Below are positions 8,210 to 9,936 of a stretch of 9,936 nucleotides of DNA, one piece after another (position 1 is the first letter of the stretch; each line of letters starts with the position of its first letter). Below the pieces are notes generated by a model that saw only the letters and a program-made list of their open reading frames with translations, made no database searches and was not told the origin of the DNA. A program made the position numbers and the translations under genes. The stretch spans positions 1 through 9,936 of the forward strand of contig JAISZE010000082.1 in assembly GCA_031269405.1 (NCBI GenBank). The letters run 5' to 3'. This DNA is from Treponema sp. (GTDB lineage: Bacteria; Spirochaetota; Spirochaetia; Treponematales; Breznakiellaceae).

Positions 8210-9544
8210 TTAAAAGTCAAACAACGGCAGTTGAAGCCCCGCCCCGTCGGTGTCTGACAAAATGCGGCGTATGCGCCTGGGGTCGTCAGGCTTGTCGATA
8301 AAGGAGCCGGAACAGGTGATGAAGTACCGCGCCCGTTTGAGAACCACTCCCAGACGGAGGAGGTTGTCGAAAGTAAGGGAGCGGGAACGCCGGGTTTCCA
8401 TGATGCGACGCCCTGTCTTGGCCCCGATGCCGGGGACGCGTAGCAGGGTCTCATAGCCGGCACTGTTGACCTCGACGGGGAAGTTCTCCAGGTGCCTGAG
8501 AGCCCAGGCGGTCTTGGGATCAAGGTGGGGGTCCAGGAAGGACGCATTGTCCAGTATTTCCTGAGGGTTGAAATGATAGAACCTGAGCAGCCAGTCCGCC
8601 TGGTAGAGCCGGTGTTCACGGGTCATCAGGGAGCCGGGCGGCCCTGAATGGTTCATGATCTGCGACAGGCCGGAAAGATCCGGCAGCCTGGGGTCCGGTA
8701 TGCCGCCCTGGCCGGGAAGGCCCACAGGGATAAAAGCCGCATAATAAACCCGCCTCAATGCGTACTTCCTGTAAAGCGCCCCGGAAAGGGCGAGGATGGT
8801 TTTATCGTCTTCAGGACTGGCGCCTACGATAAGCTGGGTGCTCTGGCCCGCAGGGGCAAAAACCGGGACGGACTTTTTCCCCTGAGGTAGAAATTGCACC
8901 TGCCGCCGATCCTCTCCATTTTCCGCCTCAGCCTCGAAGGCGTCTTTCATAGCCCCTAAGATCACCTTGCCTGACTTCTGGGGCGCCAGGTTTTGCAGGC
9001 TTTTGTCCGTAGGCAGTTCGATGTTGGCGCTGAGCCGGTCCGCCCAGAGCCCCGCTTCACGTATGAGCCTTTCCCCGGTACCGGGTATTATCTTGAGATG
9101 GATGTAGCCGCCGTAACCCGCCTCGGCCCTGAGGGTCCTGGCAGTCTCGATGAGTTTTTCCATGACTATATCGGGATCCGCAAAGATCCCTGAAGAGAGG
9201 AAAAGCCCTTCGATATAGTTCCTGCGGTAGAATTCACAGGTAAGATCCACCAGTTCCCTGACAGTGAAGGAGGTCCGCCTGGTATCCACCGATGCCCTGT
9301 TGACACAGTAGGCGCAGTCAAAGCGGCAAACATTGGAGAAAAGCACCTTGAGGAGACTGACGCAGCGGCCGTCTTCAGTCCAGCTATGGCAGACCCCGGC
9401 GGGAATAGAGGAACCAAAGCCCTTAGAGGAACCCTTTTTCCCTGAACCGGCCCACCCCTCGCTCCCGCTGGACGCGCAGGAAGCATCGTACCTGGCCGAA
9501 GACGCCAGAACGGAAATCTTTTCTCCCAACTCCATCCCCTGCAT
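8210..9544 (-). CDS. Radical SAM protein, putative DNA modification/repair family with C-terminal HhH
   Basis: Matches the radical SAM family annotated as putative DNA modification/repair protein (TIGR03916 type). With ATG 9544 as start it has 444 residues. The N-terminal stretch ends in ICHS-like VCHSWTEDGRCVSLLKVLFSN and then CRFDCAYC, whose Cys73, Cys77 and Cys80 form the CxxxCxxC site for the 4Fe-4S cluster that cleaves S-adenosylmethionine. ELPTDKSLQNLAPQKS follows in the barrel. Near the C-terminus, VNSAGYETLLRVPGIGAKTG (about 359-378) is a helix-hairpin-helix that would bind DNA. The reaction is unknown. I chose ATG 9544 because GGAGG lies five bases upstream; ATGs at 9571 and 9556 lack such a site, while 9535 (MELGEKI) would match the usual family start. 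A UDG-like partner protein often sits beside this family, but none is visible in 9545-9936 or downstream. Confidence 0.9.
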   Translation of the reverse strand: MQGMELGEKISVLASSARYDASCASSGSEGWAGSGKKGSSKGFGSSIPAGVCHSWTEDGRCVSLLKVLFSNVCRFDCAYCVNRASVDTRRTSFTVRELVDLTCEFYRRNYIEGLFLSSGIFADPDIVMEKLIETARTLRAEAGYGGYIHLKIIPGTGERLIREAGLWADRLSANIELPTDKSLQNLAPQKSGKVILGAMKDAFEAEAENGEDRRQVQFLPQGKKSVPVFAPAGQSTQLIVGASPEDDKTILALSGALYRKYALRRVYYAAFIPVGLPGQGGIPDPRLPDLSGLSQIMNHSGPPGSLMTREHRLYQADWLLRFYHFNPQEILDNASFLDPHLDPKTAWALRHLENFPVEVNSAGYETLLRVPGIGAKTGRRIMETRRSRSLTFDNLLRLGVVLKRARYFITCSGSFIDKPDDPRRIRRILSDTDGAGLQLPLFDF

Positions 9545-9562
9545 ATACACCTCCATGTAAAT

Positions 9563-9591
9563 ACTATACATCTGTATAGATAAAAACGCAA
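9563..9591 (-). promoter_or_regulatory. Putative promoter of the radical SAM-amidohydrolase operon
   Basis: On the minus strand TTGCGT (plus 9586-9591), a 17-base spacer and TATAGT (plus 9563-9568). Predicted transcription start is near 9556, directly before GGAGG (9554-9550), giving a leader of about 12 bases. The same TATAGT box and layout occur before the EIIC-kinase gene. Confidence 0.4.
9564..9579. promoter_or_regulatory. Palindromic operator candidate on the -10 box
   Basis: CTATACA and TGTATAG form seven-base arms around a two-base centre. The palindrome covers most of the -10 box and the start of the spacer of the radical SAM promoter, a position where a bound repressor would block RNA polymerase. 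The region is AT-rich, so chance is possible. Confidence 0.35.
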
Positions 9592-9630
9592 GAGATCTGG
9601 TAAAATAACTGTAAAATATGTTTTTTTCCC

Positions 9631-9665
9631 TTGACAGGTGTAAAAAAAGGGGTTATCCTGATAAC
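9631..9665 (+). promoter_or_regulatory. Plus-strand promoter candidate with overlapping palindrome
   Basis: A perfect TTGACA (9631-9636), a 17-base spacer and TATCCT (9654-9659, four of six). The 14-base palindrome GTTATC-CT-GATAAC (9652-9665) covers the -10 box, so this may be a regulated promoter. It points away from the radical SAM gene towards the right edge of the window. Confidence 0.4.
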
Positions 9666-9684
9666 AACTTATATAAACGAGGTG

Positions 9685-9713
9685 TGGAAAACTTGCAAAA
9701 AAGATGGTATAAT
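9685..9713 (+). promoter_or_regulatory. Extended -10 promoter candidate, plus strand
   Basis: TGGTATAAT (9705-9713) is a consensus TATAAT with the TGn extension, and TGGAAA (9685-9690) lies 17 bases upstream. Transcription would start near 9720 and run to the window edge. No convincing gene follows in the window, so it may serve a small RNA or a gene beyond 9936. Confidence 0.45.
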
Positions 9714-9752
9714 GTATTTAAATTTCATCGGCTTACTACCCCGCAACTCTGT

Positions 9753-9929
9753 TCTAAACTTGACCCACAAGTAAGCTTTAAGCCCCCCGGGGCGGGAAGA
9801 TCCCATGAAAAACGCTTGTAGAGTCCGCTTCCGCTATCTTCGATACGCTTCGCTGGGAAATTCCAAATGTTTTTCCCGGTCTTTTCCCCGCCGCTGCTGT
9901 TACACAGAATTCTGCGGACTAAGTTTAGA
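9753..9929. repeat. Inverted-repeat-bounded segment (MITE-like or structured RNA)
   Basis: TCTAAACTT at 9753-9761 is matched by its reverse complement at 9921-9929. Comparing 16 positions inward from each end, 12 agree, as in imperfect terminal inverted repeats. Inside, AGTCCGC (9822-9828) pairs with GCGGACT (9914-9920), and there are small hairpins such as GGGA-AGA-TCCC (9794-9804) and the palindrome CCCCGGGG (9785-9792). GTTCT occurs at both edges (9751-9755, 9930-9934), but overlapping the left repeat, so I do not call a target duplication. No transposase is seen. The whole stretch 9572-9936 contains no supported gene. Confidence 0.4.
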
Positions 9930-9936
9930 GTTCTAC

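Noticed and set aside
9670..9698. Minus-strand promoter TTGCAA, 17 bases, TATATA upstream of the radical SAM gene
   Set aside because: Only four of six matches in each box in very AT-rich DNA, and the candidate at 9563-9591 is closer to the gene.
9693..9713. TTGCAA (9693-9698) paired with TATAAT (9708-9713)
   Set aside because: The spacer is only nine bases, too short for a sigma-70 promoter. The extended -10 with TGGAAA 17 bases upstream explains the site better.
9618..9821. 67-codon plus-strand frame
   Set aside because: It contains both promoter elements and the left inverted repeat, has no ribosome binding site at its ATG, and resembles no known protein.
9805..9936. Frame starting at ATG 9805 and open to the window edge (44 codons)
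   Set aside because: Cys/Arg/Phe-rich composition, no recognisable signature, and it lies in the nested inverted-repeat region. It cannot be judged without sequence beyond 9936.

Overview
The window reads as one contiguous stretch of bacterial chromosome carrying six protein genes. The organism is most likely an anaerobic, host-associated bacterium, and a Treponema-like spirochaete is my best guess. That guess rests on gene content (free-standing acyl-ACP thioesterase, flavinylated lipoprotein, multidomain hybrid kinases, a CHS-type radical SAM protein) and on frequent GTG/TTG starts. It is an inference and not a sequence match.

Layout. Positions 11-4143 are read on the plus strand: an acyl-ACP thioesterase, then a small FMN-binding lipoprotein, then, four bases later, a hybrid sensor kinase (dCache, HAMP, PAS, HisKA, HATPase, receiver). 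Positions 4140-9544 are read on the minus strand. In transcription order these are a radical SAM DNA-modification/repair-type protein, an amidohydrolase, and a 998-residue protein in which a complete PTS sugar permease (EIIC) is fused to PAS, HisKA, HATPase and receiver domains. The two kinases converge and their stop codons overlap by four bases. Their C-terminal kinase-receiver halves are clear paralogues lying tail to tail. The last ~390 bases (9545-9936) hold no convincing gene. They contain promoter-like elements in both directions, two short palindromes and an inverted-repeat pair about 177 bases apart.

How the genes may work together. The central pair looks like a signalling island. 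One kinase probably reads an extracytoplasmic ligand, possibly with the redox-active lipoprotein encoded just before it. The other appears to use a sugar-transporter fold as its sensor. Both end in a receiver domain, and the window contains no HPt protein and no DNA-binding response regulator, so the output partner must lie elsewhere. The flanking genes (fatty-acid release, amidohydrolase, radical SAM) have no obvious functional link to the kinases.

Most notable: the EIIC-histidine kinase fusion, which keeps the His and Glu expected to bind sugar but has no EIIA or EIIB; the FMN lipoprotein/kinase pair; a nine-C tract inside the kinase sensor domain; a perfect 26-bp palindrome at 7262-7287; and a recurring arrangement in which the -10 box sits almost directly on the ribosome binding site.
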